A DNA stretch of 64,000 nucleotides from positions 53,905,151 through 53,969,150 of the forward strand of contig OY829538.1 in assembly GCA_963691705.1 (NCBI GenBank), read 5' to 3'. Position 1 is the first letter of the stretch, and each line of letters starts with the position of its first letter. Positions 15,718-26,932 of the stretch are shown piece by piece. The DNA is from Viola odorata (lineage: Eukaryota > Streptophyta > Magnoliopsida > Malpighiales > Violaceae). A program made the position numbers and the translations under genes. The notes under the pieces were generated by a model that saw only the letters and a list, made by a program, of their open reading frames with translations, had not been told where the DNA came from and ran no database searches.

Positions 15718-17359
15718 GCCTATGTATGGGAAGAAGGATTAGGATGCAAAGGAAAGGAAGGGGATGTAAATTTTTAAAATTTCCCTTGTATGGAAAAAAA
15801 AAAGGCAAGGGAATAAAAGGGGATGGAAGGGAATACAGAGTAAATAATTTATAAAAAATTCTTTGAAGGCCCACAAAATATTTCCTCCCACATATGGGAG
15901 GAAAAGGAAGTAACTAAAGGGAAATAAAAAAATATTCCAATATTATCCTCGCTAGGTTTCTTTTCTTCCATATTAAACAGTCGTTGCTTCTTTTTCATCT
16001 CGCTAGGTTTCTTTTCTTCCATATTAAACAACCTTGCTGGTAAAAATAAATAATTCGTACGTTTCTTGCAGACATCTTTCAAATCCAGGTATTTCCTTCT
16101 CTGTTTTTGGCTCTCTACAAATTCTATTCTTTTTAATCTATTTGAGTGGGCAATTCTCTCATACTGTGCGTGAAATAAATTTGTGAATTGCAAAAACTCT
16201 GCTGCATTAGCATCATCTTCTCTTTTAGCAGCTAAGGAAGATTTTTCAATCCAAAATTTGAACTAGCTAGTCAAAAAGTCCATGTGATGACAACAATAAA
16301 TCTTAATTAAATTTTATTAGTAGGTGTTGATTTGAAGAGTTGATCTTGCACCTTGATGGTTGCTGGGCAGATACGGTTTCCTGTTGCACCAAACAATGAC
16401 CATTCTTATTTGGTCAATGGGATGTGGGTATTATGTAATTAGACCCCGTTTTATGTGAGGTATATAGAAAGAACATGGGCCATATGGCTATTTTTTGAAA
16501 TATTAGAATAGAAGTAACAGTGGCTAAAGAAGATTAAATCTGATCTAGGTGAGTTGTACATGATTTCTTTTTGGTCAGAAGTGAGCGTTGCTCTTGAAAG
16601 TGTTGCTAAACAACTTGAAAAAAGGAATGAAATTGCAAAAAAAACCCGGGTGAGTGTTTATTCGGAGGAAGAAGTGTATGAAGAGCTGCTGAGAATTGGA
16701 GTTGAGGCTCATGTTCGCTATAAAGCCTATGACTTTCTCACAGAAGATGCTATAAGGGTAAGGAAATTTTTTGGATGTCCAGTATCAGAGCGCAAGGATT
16801 ATTTGATGCACCAAATGTTTGGTACATCATATTGAAGTCATTGCCCAATTCCGTGCTTCGAGTCTGTTTCTCAAGTTTTGCTGTCCTTTTTATTCTGTTA
16901 GCTAGATTTTAACAGTGGATATTGTAGCTCTATGTTATCTTTTGAGACAATTTGTAGATTCTATCTACTAAACATTATTAGAATGAATGTTGCCTTAAAT
17001 TTTATCTTATCTTCATTTTTGGATGATTGTTGATGTGTTTCTTACATGATAATGCTACTTGAATATTTTTGGATGATTGTTTCTTATGTGTTTCATAAGG
17101 TAAAAATGAAAAATTTAGTTAGAATAATCTGAATTGACAATAAAGGTAAAGTGGTAAAAACAACTAAATTTCCTTTCCTTTCCTTTCCATCCATGTTGCC
17201 ATACACAAATATTAAAATTTACTTCCTTTTCCCTTGTATATAAAATATGCAGCCATACAAGGGAACTTTTTTAGAACTTCCCTTACTCTCCTTTCCTTCC
17301 CTTCCCCTTATTAAATTTCCCCTCTTTTACTTCGTGCACTTTGATTCCCATATAAAGCA
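15718..17359. mobile_element. PIF/Harbinger-type element, internally decayed
   Basis: The ends are gcctatgtatggga and, inward from the right, tgctttatatggga. TAA flanks both sides (15715-15717 and 17360-17362), as expected for Harbinger (TWA targets). Subterminal arms share 'cccttgtatgg' and ggaaaggaagg phrases in inverted orientation. It still holds a fragment of the Myb/SANT-like accessory gene (16554-16835) but no DDE transposase. A 31 bp direct repeat (tcgctaggtttcttttcttc..) lies near 15950 and 16000. It interrupts a copy of the 326 bp repeat. Confidence 0.75.
16554..16835 (+). pseudogene. Myb/SANT-like accessory protein fragment of the Harbinger element
   Basis: An open frame of 93 codons ends in VYSEEEVYEELLRIGV, RYKAYDFLTEDAIRVRKFFG and CPVSERKDYL. 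I recognise this as the conserved C-terminal region of the plant Myb/SANT-like proteins that accompany Harbinger transposases (helix, then 'FLT..A.RV..FFG.P..ERK.YL'). The N-terminal Myb-like DNA-binding domain is missing; the upstream part (ESVAKQLEKRNEIAKKT) matches the usual charged linker. The first codons are not a likely native start, so this is a truncated remnant. Confidence 0.6.
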
Positions 17360-17740
17360 TAAAGGAACTCGTTCACATGTATGTAACAATCTTATTAGTT
17401 TGAGTGCACTCTATAATTACTTATTACTTACCCAAATACACAAAAATCAATATTTTGACTAGCTGTTGCTGGGCCAATGCAAATCAGTAGAAGACCTAGT
17501 CAATCTTCACTCTCCACTCTCCACTCATGCCTCATTATAAGAGGCGTGTGACATGTTAATTCATTCACCTACTTAGGTTAGTCAATAAAAAAATTATACG
17601 TTAAAGTTCGTACTTACAGATTAGGAGGTTTTAAATTTTGAATTTTAAAATAACTATACACTTAAGTAGTGGTTGGATAAACCCTAAAAGGACCCGTTCA
17701 CGTGTAACAATTTTATTGGTTTGGGTGCACATTTAGTTGG

Positions 17741-19130
17741 AATATCAGGTGCACTATATAATTTTTCGTAAATAACATATATAGAAACTTTTTTCGTTTT
17801 AAAAAAATGAAAAAAAATATAAAAACTTTATGTTTTTTTTTTATAAAAAAATTCAGTTTTTAAAATTTTAAAACTTGTAATATTACTCATAGTTTTTTAA
17901 AGTAGTAGTTTTAATATTTGTAGTGATTTAAAAAGTAGAAAAAAGGTAGAAACCGTGTAAAAATATGTAAAATTGTAGAAAAATGTAACAAATATGGTAG
18001 GATCATGTCATTGATTCTGCGTGGAGAAATGAATGAGAAAATATTGCTTTGAAGTTTGAAATCAATTTGTTCAAACAAAATGATATAGCATATATATAAT
18101 TTAGCGGTATTTTCAATAAAATTAAAGAGTATATAATATATCGAAATTTTGAGTCAATGTTTTTATATTTCTCTTTTAAAAAAAAATTAATAATGAGAAG
18201 AGTATTGGAGTGTAGATACCGTCAAATTTCATCAGTCATATTATACGTACAGCCAAATTACATCACGTTCACCCTTCATTAAAACGCGTTTTTTAATATT
18301 TTAGTATTTCTTTTTTCTTTTTTCGAAAAGACTATAGGTCTAAACGAGGTTTCTAGTCAATATTAAATATTGCAGTATGAGTCGTATTATACTATATAAT
18401 TGCAGTATATAGTACCTGTTCATATAAGATTTCCCAAAAAAATTGCATGATTAATTTAATTTTTGTATTCGTTAAAAATTTCCAATCTAATTTCTTTATT
18501 TCTCGTGTTCGTAAAAGATTTACAATCAAACCCAGTCCTTTATTCGTATAAGATTTCCAACCAAACCTTTACATGATTAATTTAGTCTTCGTATTCGTTA
18601 AAAAATTTCAATTTCATTAATTTATTTTATGTGTTCGTAAAAGATTTGCAATCAAACTCAGTCCCCATAAATTTCTAATCTAATTAATTTAGTCATTGTG
18701 TTCGTAAAAAAATTTCAATCAAACCCCTACATTTATGGAATCTTATATTTATTCATGTGTTTGCAAATTTGATCCAACTAAACCTTACTTAATTACTCAT
18801 TATATTAATTTTTATACAATCCACTTTGAATGATAAATTAAGTTGCTTACCTCTAATATAGAAACTCTTCTCTATTGATTTAATATTAAAAAACTATGAT
18901 CATATTATGTTATTTATAATAAAGATAATTAAACATATATGACATAACCGGGACATATTATACATATTAAATAAAATGAAGGCCCACATTGTTTGTATAG
19001 TATTTGCAATTTTTTTTATCACATAATATTTATGGGTTATTGTATAAGCATAATAACTATATTATTGTATAAACATAATAACTATGTCATTGTACAATAT
19101 AATTTTCTCTGTAATTACTTTGCTATGAAC
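17741..19130. other. AT-rich intergenic DNA
   Basis: No gene is seen. The degenerate tandem repeat at 18410-18735 is listed separately; the rest is poly-A/T rich. Confidence 0.5.
18410..18735. repeat. Degenerate about 126 bp tandem repeat, 2.5 copies
   Basis: The block 'gattaatttaatttttgtattcgtt ... cgtaaaagatttacaatcaaacccagtcc' recurs with a step of about 126 bases (copies end near 18538 and 18664, third partial). Related phrases occur at 340-450 and 2550-2700. Confidence 0.6.
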
Positions 19131-19132
19131 TA

Positions 19133-19327
19133 ATCCCTCCGTCCCTTATTAGATGACGCTTTGACTTTGGACACGCATGTTGAGAAGGTCAGATGACGCA
19201 CTATTTGACCCAAAAAATTTCGTACTTGAAAAAATTCAAAATTTTTTGAGGTCAAATAGTGCGTCATCCGGCCTCTTCGATATACGTGTTCAAAATCAAA
19301 GCGCCATCTAATAAAAAACGGAAGGAG
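19133..19327. mobile_element. Stowaway MITE
   Basis: Inverted ends atccctccgtcccttattag and ctccttccgttttttattag (inward), with TA at 19131-19132 and 19328-19329. The inner arms (gtcaaatagtgcgtcatc and its complement) make a long hairpin. Non-coding. Confidence 0.85.
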
Positions 19328-19329
19328 TA

Positions 19330-20753
19330 TCTCAGAAAAGTGATTCCAAAAGAGAAAGTCGTATTTTAGGAAACGTAAGCTAAAAAATATTGATTTTTAA
19401 AATTAAGAACAATTAATTAAGAGAAGAATAAAAAGTGAGTACATGAAAGTTGCCGACGAAAAATAGATGATGGAGACCTGGAAACAAACAAACACATGCA
19501 TGGAAGAAACATTGTACGTAGTCTTGTAGACTACTAGAGTAGCGTATAGTAGAGAGATGGTGCTGGAAATCCGGAATCAATCGAATGCAATGATTTTAAA
19601 ATTGTTTATTCGTTTTTTATTTTATTTTATTTATTTTAGCTGGCACTACAGATTTGCCAGATGGCGAAATATGAACGCACTGATGTCAAAAAGACAAATG
19701 GAATTAATAATAATTAAATAAATAAATAAATAAAACGTGTGAGTACGTAATTGGTAGAGGAGAACCAACTGACACCGACATCACTGTGCCTCCGGAAAAT
19801 TACACTCCGGTGCTTTATTTATTATATTTTATACAATGATTTTTAATTTTTTGATGTTTTTTAATTAACCTAGTACAATTTTTTATCTTTGCTAACTAAA
19901 CCATGATATTGCATGAAGACTGAATCATCAAGCGATTCTAGGTCGTTGTTATGATATTTTTTATATATAGGTCGCAAAAGTCGTTATGCAGCGTAACGAT
20001 TATTACTGTTACGTAACATCTTTATTTCATTACGATTATTATTTAACTCTTATATTTGTACAAACTTTTTTATGTAGGTACAATTTTTTCGGGTGTTTTG
20101 TCTGCTATTTCAATGTGAAATTATTTTCATTATGTATGATTGAGCCTAAATAAAATGCGTCTCCCAACATAATTATCTTAATTTTATTATAGATATGGAA
20201 GGACGACCACGACCGTTACGTTTCGTCGTTATATATTGCTATTCCACGACCGTTACCAATTCTCATTACATTACTCGTTATCGTTATTTAATACTATAAA
20301 CCTAACAACTTACTTGTTTCATTTCACAATACAGAACATAATACAACACTCACAAGTCACAACACAGTAAGAGCTAAACACGCGTTTTTCACCTTTACTT
20401 TTTGGTAGGGTCCTTGTATTTTTTTTTTTGACTAATTTATTGTGCCTATAAATTTTCTAAAATTTTGTCATTTTTCGGGATATATATTATGTTGAGATGA
20501 GATAAATTATCACCCCTTCCGTGACTAATTAAACTTGTAGTAAGAGTTTTTCTTGGATTCACAGATTTGGCCGGAGAAAAAAAAGGATAATCTAAAAGCA
20601 ATTAAAAGAAAAAGAGAGTATCCAAAAATAAAAAGTCAAAAAGTTGTAAGAAAGCAGACCAAGTTATATCTTAAAGTAAAAATCGACATAAGGAACATGT
20701 GACAATGCCATAAAACTTGGGGAGATTCCAACTGTCACGGCCTTTCCATGATA
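19330..20753. other. Intergenic
   Basis: No gene is seen. 19940-20280 contains scattered cgttacg/cgtaacg palindromic phrases that may be a decayed MITE. Confidence 0.4.
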
Positions 20754-21012
20754 CTCCCTCTGGTCCAAATTAAATGTCTTCCTCGCATCCCAATATTCAG
20801 TAGGGAACGCATATCGAGGAAGCCGGATGAGGTACTATTTAACCTCAAAAAAATCTGATTTTTTTTTGAACGTACGTTAATCCTTAACGTACTTTCCAGA
20901 AAAAATTAGGGGCAAAATTGTCTCAAATAGGTCGTCTGCCGGCCGTTTTAAGATACGTGCCGAAACAGTAAAAGTAAAAGCTAAAACGACGTTTATTTCG
21001 GACCGGAGGGAG
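20754..21012. mobile_element. Stowaway MITE
   Basis: Ends ctccctctggtcc and ctccctccggtcc (inward), TA on both sides (20752-20753, 21013-21014). The left part (aattaaatgtcttcctcgca, then tcccaatattcag) is shared with the MITE at 45700-45826, so both belong to one family. Confidence 0.85.
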
Positions 21013-22010
21013 TATGATTTGGTCTCTACAATGATGTTTTTTCTTCAATCTTATGATTGACGACTGTAACTAACAATTGGATAATGTTTCTTTTTAAAAA
21101 AAAAATTTAGTTTAAATACTTACATTCCGAATAAAAAAAAACCTACACTATCTCCCGTAACTAATATGAAAACACTATGAGACATGTGAAATGTTTTTTG
21201 AAAAAAAATGGGATGTCAAAAGCGAGATTCGCTAATCGTTAGGAGTGTGCAAAATTACCGAATACCAAAATGAGCAATATGATCTCTTTCATTAATTGTC
21301 TGACCGATGGTAAATGTATCAGTAGAGATTTGGACTCAAATTCGAATTTCACATTCGCCTATAAATAAATAAATTTAAAAAATAAGTATTATAAGATTTT
21401 ATTTTTTTATAAACTGAGGTAAGATTCGAACCGACTTTCTTACTTATAAGTATGGAAAGAAAATTTGGATCTAGTGATTTGAGCAGACGATGGGCCGGCC
21501 TATAACGCAAGTTTGAGGTGAAAAAAGTCATCTAAGGACTGATTTAAACTAAATGGGCCGATGACGTATGTTTGGGGGGGAATATTTAAGACCAGAGTTT
21601 TCTAGCGACATTCTAATTTTCAACTCTACCCAGCATGCGCCACAGATTAATTTGCGCCATAATTGAGTGCCAGTGTTCGAGTCTCGAGAATGAAATAATA
21701 ATTATTAGTAGAAACTTAACTCTATCCTTTTTAGAATTCGATATACATAAATGAAATTAATCTCCAGTTGGAAAAGAACTTGGAAAAACAAAAAAAAAAT
21801 TGAGCGTCTCAACTTCCATACACGGTCTTAATTTGTTGCCTTTTAATTCATCATCCTTTAACCTTAATCCTCATATTTAACTCTTAAATTTTTATTTGAA
21901 TAAAAACGTCGCAAATCAAACACAAGTAAAAAGACACAACGGCGATTACATCAGCAAATTCAAATTAAAAAAACGCAGGAATCCAAGCAGCAAAAGTCGT
22001 AGGGATGAGA
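21013..22010. other. Intergenic and F3H-1 3' flank
   Basis: No gene is seen. 21340-21440 contains an 'aattcgaatttc/gattcgaacc' phrase like those at 31330 and 44640, probably a common dispersed repeat. 21880-22010 is probably the F3H-1 3' UTR. Confidence 0.4.
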
Positions 22011-25000
22011 TCATTTTAGGCAAGAATATTCTCCAAAGGTTTTGCTTTCTCCATATCCTGCAGGCTGCAGCTGCTTCTCCTTAGCCTGTTTTTTAAGCCT
22101 GGCAAGCTCAAGATCTTTGCTCATCTTCCTCCTGTACATCTCCGCGAACGTAATCGGCTCGTCAAGAATCGACTTCTCTCCCTCCCTGATCTTGAGGGGA
22201 TACACTGTTGCCTCAGGTGCTGGGTTTTGGAATGTGGCTATGGATAATCTGCTGCTGTTAGAGTTCACCACAGCTTGGTGGTCTGCATTCTTGAATCTCC
22301 CATTGCTAAGGTACTGCACATCATTATGTAAATAATATGCAAAAATAGACCCAATCAATCAATTTTTATAAACAATTGTGAGATTCGAACCGAAATTCTA
22401 CTTTTTAGCAATACATTTACGGAAAACAATTAATAAATTATATATCTATTACTATTAATTAATCAATTATTGACCGGCTTGGCTGTATATATGTCTATTA
22501 CCCTATATCTTTGACTCTTTTATTTTCTAATTTAAGAGATTTTTTCTTGCCTACAAAAAAAAAGGAGAGAGATTTGTTGTTTTGTTTTAGCTCAGACACT
22601 ACTATGCAATGGCATACCAACTTTCAAAACAGGACAGGTACATGCAAGGAATTTCCATATTAACACTACAATGAAGAGAGGGTATATTCTACTAGAAAAT
22701 AGTCTCCATTTTTCTGCATTGTTTTATAATTTTTTTAAATTTTATTATATTTTTAATAATATTTTAATATAAAAAAATTATGGAAGAAAATTTTAACAAC
22801 AGAGACTAAAATTGAAAGTGTATGAAAACATCAATGACTAAATTTTGGGATCACAAACGTCAAAATTTATTATTTAAAAAAGATAATACCTGGAGACCCT
22901 AGAATATTTTTTTCTAATTTATTTTCCTGTCTTATTAGATGAATTTCTTGCTCTGTGTTGGTGGGCAAGCGATCAAACACGTCACTCAATATTAATCTGG
23001 CCCTTAATTTGGCCCAAGACTTGACACGTGACCGGTCATTCGGAGAAACATAAATTTAAGTGGTGCTTTCGTGCAACTGACTGACGGAGCAACTAGATGA
23101 CTAATTCGGATTTTTTTAACGTATTGCTTTTTTTAGTCACTACAAATAATGACTAATTTTATTTATGATAGAAACAATTTTGACATTTAAATATATGAAG
23201 AAAAAAAAGATTAGAAAATTAATTGTGTATTTTAATTAAATAGAAACTAGAGTTTAAGGATAAACGTAACTAAAAAATAAATTGTAGTTTATTGATATTC
23301 TTTAGACGATCTTTAATTAGGTACTATCTATTTGGAGTCCTCTAACTTAGAATTTTCTTATTTTTCCCGATTAACAAACACTATGGTAGGCTATAACATT
23401 ACTTATCAAGAGCTATAACCCTTTTATGAAAGAAGTTGGATAGACTTACATGGCCATGATCCCCAAGATTGACAACAAAAGCACCTTCAACAGGCTGAAC
23501 AGTGATCCAAGTCTTGCCACCATCCTTAGTAGCCTGAAGACCACCCACTTGGTCCTGAAGCAATAGCGTAATGGTGCCCGGATCGGTATGGCGCTTAAGC
23601 CCTAGAGTAAGGTCCGGTTGAGGGCATTTCGGGTAGTAATTGACCACAACTTTCTGATCCATATCAACACAGGCCTTAGTCAATGCCTCTTTCTCCAAAC
23701 CCATAGCCTCAGACAAAACCTCAAGAAGCTTACAAGCAAGTCCCTTTAGCGTCTCACTGTATTCCTTTGTCACGTCTATCCATCCCTCCGGCTTGTCAGG
23801 CCACCGCGAATAGTCTCGCCGGGGAATTGGGTATGAGAAGTATGTCACAATCTCACGCCAACCTTTAACTGCTTCCCCCTGCAACAATGTGAAATTTAGG
23901 GTGTGTTTGGTTGGCGAAATCAGGAAGAAAAATGATTTGGGAATCTGAAATTTTGAGCTTCATTGCGTTTGGTTGCGACAAGAAATCACTCTCTCGTGGA
24001 ATCCAACTTTTCTTGACCCTTTTTACTTTCCAAAAAATGGGAGAAAGTGATTCTTTGGTTAGAGAGTGGGGAGAGTGATTTTTTGATGCAACGAAAATTA
24101 ATTTCTTACTTAATTTACATATTTATCCCCTTATACTAGCTTTATTCTACGAAAAAAAAACTTGTTCATTTATCTCTTAGTTTTAGTTTCTATTTTTTTA
24201 TTAATTTTTTTTACACTTTTTTGTATGTGTTATTTTTTTAGTTTTATATTTTTAATATTTAAATTTTAATTTTTTTTTAGAATTTCTCTATTTTATATTT
24301 CAGATTCCTTTTAAAGTTTTGGTACATTTTTAAATTTAAAAAAAAAATTATGATATATCTTTTAAGTTGCAGATTATTTTTTAAATCTTTTTTAAGTTTG
24401 ATAAAAATATATATCCTGAAAGTTGAATAAAGAAGGTTCATAAAGCTAATTTTTTTAATCCATCCATCAACCAACTCATTATAATAATGAAAAATTTGAA
24501 AACACATTTGATATTTTAATTCTTGAAAAATAGACAACTAAATAAAAACAAAATCATGATAAAATATATATAGAAAAGAATAATTAGACGCCTAATAAAA
24601 TAACAAAAACACAAATATGGTAAATGATAAAGTAGTCATTTTTTTTACTTTCTTTGAAAATTCCCAAGTACAAAACAAAAATAATACTATATTACTTGGC
24701 CGGAAATCTTAAATCTCAACCAAATACAAAAAATTAACATTCCTTTCGATTACTCTCCCGTTTGCCATTATTATCATCAACTAATTAAAACACGATACTC
24801 CTTTCATTTTTCTTTATCATCAGGTAATTAAAAAACGATACTCCTTTCATTTTTCTTTATATTAGCATGCATTTAAGTGCTATAATTAAGCATAATTATC
24901 AGGGTAAGAGAGTAAAGATCAGTATTAGCTAATCACCTAGAAAAGGTACTTAAGTATGATGATTTTAGTGTCATTTTCCTTCTACTGTTTCTTGTCAACA

Positions 25001-25621
25001 TTGGAATTGTTTTCTATGGATTTTTCTTGTAAAAGAAAGGAGAGAAAAGATTAAGCTCAGATATGGTAAGTAGATAGTGACGAAATGGGAAAGACTATTT
25101 CTCTTCTTTTGGTATGAATGGGTAGAGTTTTAATAATCAATCAATCATATAAAACATGATTATCACCTAAAACTATACTTTAAATCAATATTCCGTTTCG
25201 GTCTATTATGAACATTCTCTAATTAAGCAGATCCTACTAAATGATGAACTTATTAATTAATTACCTGAAGATGGCTGGAGACGATGAATCCGCCCTTCTT
25301 CCCGCCGGACATGTCAAACCGGAGCTTCTCCTCCGGCGGCAGGGCGAAGAACGCTTTGGCTAGACTGGTCATGTCAGAGATGAGCTTGGAATCGACGCCA
25401 TGGTCCACGACCTGAAAAACCCCCCAATCCTCGCAAGCCTCGACTATCTTCTTGCAAATCTCGCCTCTCTTCTCGGCGTCGTCGATTCCGGCGAGGGAGA
25501 TGATCGGGATGTCGTCGCTGAACTGGTTGTAGGCCACTTTGGGGCGCTCATCCTCGTCGCGGACGAAGCTGGACTGAAGGGTTGCTTCCCCCGCCAGAGC
25601 GGTGAGAGTGGACGACGCCAT
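22011..25621 (-). CDS. F3H: Flavanone 3-hydroxylase (naringenin 3-dioxygenase), copy 1
   Basis: Exons 25621-25265, 23878-23450 and 22313-22011; phases agree, giving 362 aa, the usual length for F3H. This cytosolic Fe(II)/2-oxoglutarate dioxygenase converts flavanones such as naringenin to dihydroflavonols, the branch to flavonols, anthocyanins and tannins. The N-terminal DIOX_N part ([20 protein letters not shown]) and the double-stranded beta-helix core are complete. Iron ligands are His216 and Asp218 (RHTDPG) and His274 (ADHQAVVNS); Arg284-x-Ser286 (RLS) binds 2-oxoglutarate. The C-terminus has the family's Lys-rich tail ([13 protein letters not shown]) plus about 16 extra residues. Intron 1 (1386 bp) carries a probable transposon, intron 2 is 1136 bp. 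It is the most complete of three copies in the window and most likely the working gene. FLS and ANS are related, but sequence and length favour F3H. Confidence 0.95.
23899..24733. mobile_element. Harbinger/Tourist-like element in F3H-1 intron 1
   Basis: The ends are similar inverted sequences (gggtgtgtttggttggcgaa at left; tttttgtatttggttgagat inward from right), with TTA on each side (23896-23898 and 24734-24736). The interior is AT-rich and non-coding. The ends are diverged, so the limits are approximate. Confidence 0.5.
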
Positions 25622-25900
25622 TGACGATTGTGGTTGAAATGGTGGAGAAGGTTGTAGATATCTGAGTGCTTTTGCGGCTGATTTTGTGGTAGTGGGGGGA
25701 AGGAGGAGTATTTATTGTGTGGAGAAAGAAAACGATGGACAGGTGAAGCAATTGGAAGCAGGGACGCCAACTACCCCCTCCGCTCTCTCCTCTACCCTGT
25801 CCTCTCTGCCTCGTGCGGTTACGTGCGAGCTGGTGTGGCGCTCGCACCACCAAACTCCCTTCTCTTCTAGAATCTTATGTACGTAATTAAGTTCGTCCAC
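25622..25900 (-). promoter_or_regulatory. F3H-1 proximal promoter
   Basis: On the minus strand a TATA-like ATAAATA lies at 25715-25709, about 90 bases before the ATG. Further upstream are an ACGT-core site (tacgtg, about 25820) and, on the plus strand, ACCAAAC at 25849-25855, which fits R2R3-MYB AC elements. This pairing of MYB and ACGT/bHLH-bZIP sites is typical of flavonoid gene promoters. Site function is inferred from motif only. Confidence 0.45.
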
Positions 25901-26781
25901 TGTATAAAACTATAGCGCAACCGGTTATGTGATAATTAAGCTAGGTGCCTAACCGTGTAAAATTAGAGGGGAAATGGACCTAACAACATAGAATAAAATT
26001 GGAGGTAGAGATTTAAACTATTTTGTTACCCCAGAAATTATTTTTAAAAAAAAATCAGAATATTTAATTTTGCCAAAACCAAGCCCGAGTAGAAAAAATT
26101 CTGTTTGAGCATTCTAATACACCTCAACCTAAGGGGAGTGTACCATGCAGCAGGAACTAGACGAGCAACCCTTGAAATTATTTAGGTCAATGGATAAGCT
26201 AGAAGCCTAAAATCAGCTTCTGATACATAAACATAGATGACCCAGTCCAAACCTCCCGGCAATTCATGAACTTCTATTCGTAAACCACGCGAAATGATTC
26301 CTTCAGACCATTTAACGGTTCAGTTCGGTCTAGTTTTATTTTTTCCGATTCTATCCCGTTTGTGCATATAATATCATAAACCACATGGGAGAAGACCTGG
26401 TTACTGTGAGTTAAAATTATTACTCCCATTAATCTTTCATTTACAGGTGGGAGGGAAACCAGGTCCTGAGTTACAACACAAGAGTGCCCTCCAGACTCCC
26501 CCTTCTCCTAGATCATCTACGTTTTCGAAACAAGAATTATACTCTGACTTAAACATCAAGAATTACTTTTGTCAATACAACAAATTGGAAACAAAAATGC
26601 ACTGAACCACTTAATGACATAACATAATCTTAACCATTAATCACTCTCAAATATCAAGTCTCACTCAAGATAAAATAATCAATAGAGGAGATAAGCAAAA
26701 ACTCAATAACCGACTCCATATAGACTATAGATACACAAAAAACAAAGGTTCTTTCATCACATTCTCACCAGACTCACATCA
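25901..26781. other. Intergenic between F3H-1 and an unrecognised gene
   Basis: No gene is seen. 26395-26480 has a small hairpin (gacctggtt ... aaccaggtc). 26700-26781 is probably the 3' UTR of the exon that follows. Confidence 0.35.
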
Positions 26782-26932
26782 TCACATTCCAGCAGAACCC
26801 ATCATAGCTTCTGAATAGCTCAAGTCCCCTGGATTATGTGCAGGGGGTAGGTCGGATATGCTCTTACGAAAGTAAGGGCTGACTGCATTAATCGACTCGA
26901 GTAACTCGTATACAGCAAAATCATTTTTTATG
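26782..26932 (-). CDS. Last exon of a small unrecognised protein
   Basis: After an AG acceptor (minus strand, 26934-26933) the frame is open for 49 codons to a TGA: KNDFAVYELLESINAVSPYF, then RKSISDLPPAHNPGDLSYSE and AMMGSAGM. Composition (acidic, amphipathic helix, then a PP turn) is protein-like, unlike the AT-rich flank. A GC-rich first exon, apparently untranslated, may lie at about 28230-28085, ending in a GT donor. I could not find convincing coding exons between them. The family is not recognised. Confidence 0.4.

Larger units (their letters stand above)
14753..17740 (+). repeat. About 326 bp tandem repeat, nearly three copies, split by two insertions
   Basis: The marker cgttaaagttcg lies at 14811, 15629 and 17599. 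Removing the hAT MITE with its 8 bp duplication from the first interval leaves 326 bp, and removing the Harbinger element with its 3 bp duplication from the second leaves 325 bp. The unit includes gttagtcaataaaaaaatta, caatattttgactagctg and aatcttcactctcc. The pieces to each side of both insertions join at matching places in the unit, which confirms the reading. Confidence 0.75.

Noticed and set aside
15849..16193. 114-codon minus-strand frame in the Harbinger element
   Set aside because: Contains a direct repeat-derived segment twice (RLFNMEEKKPSE) and no known domain.
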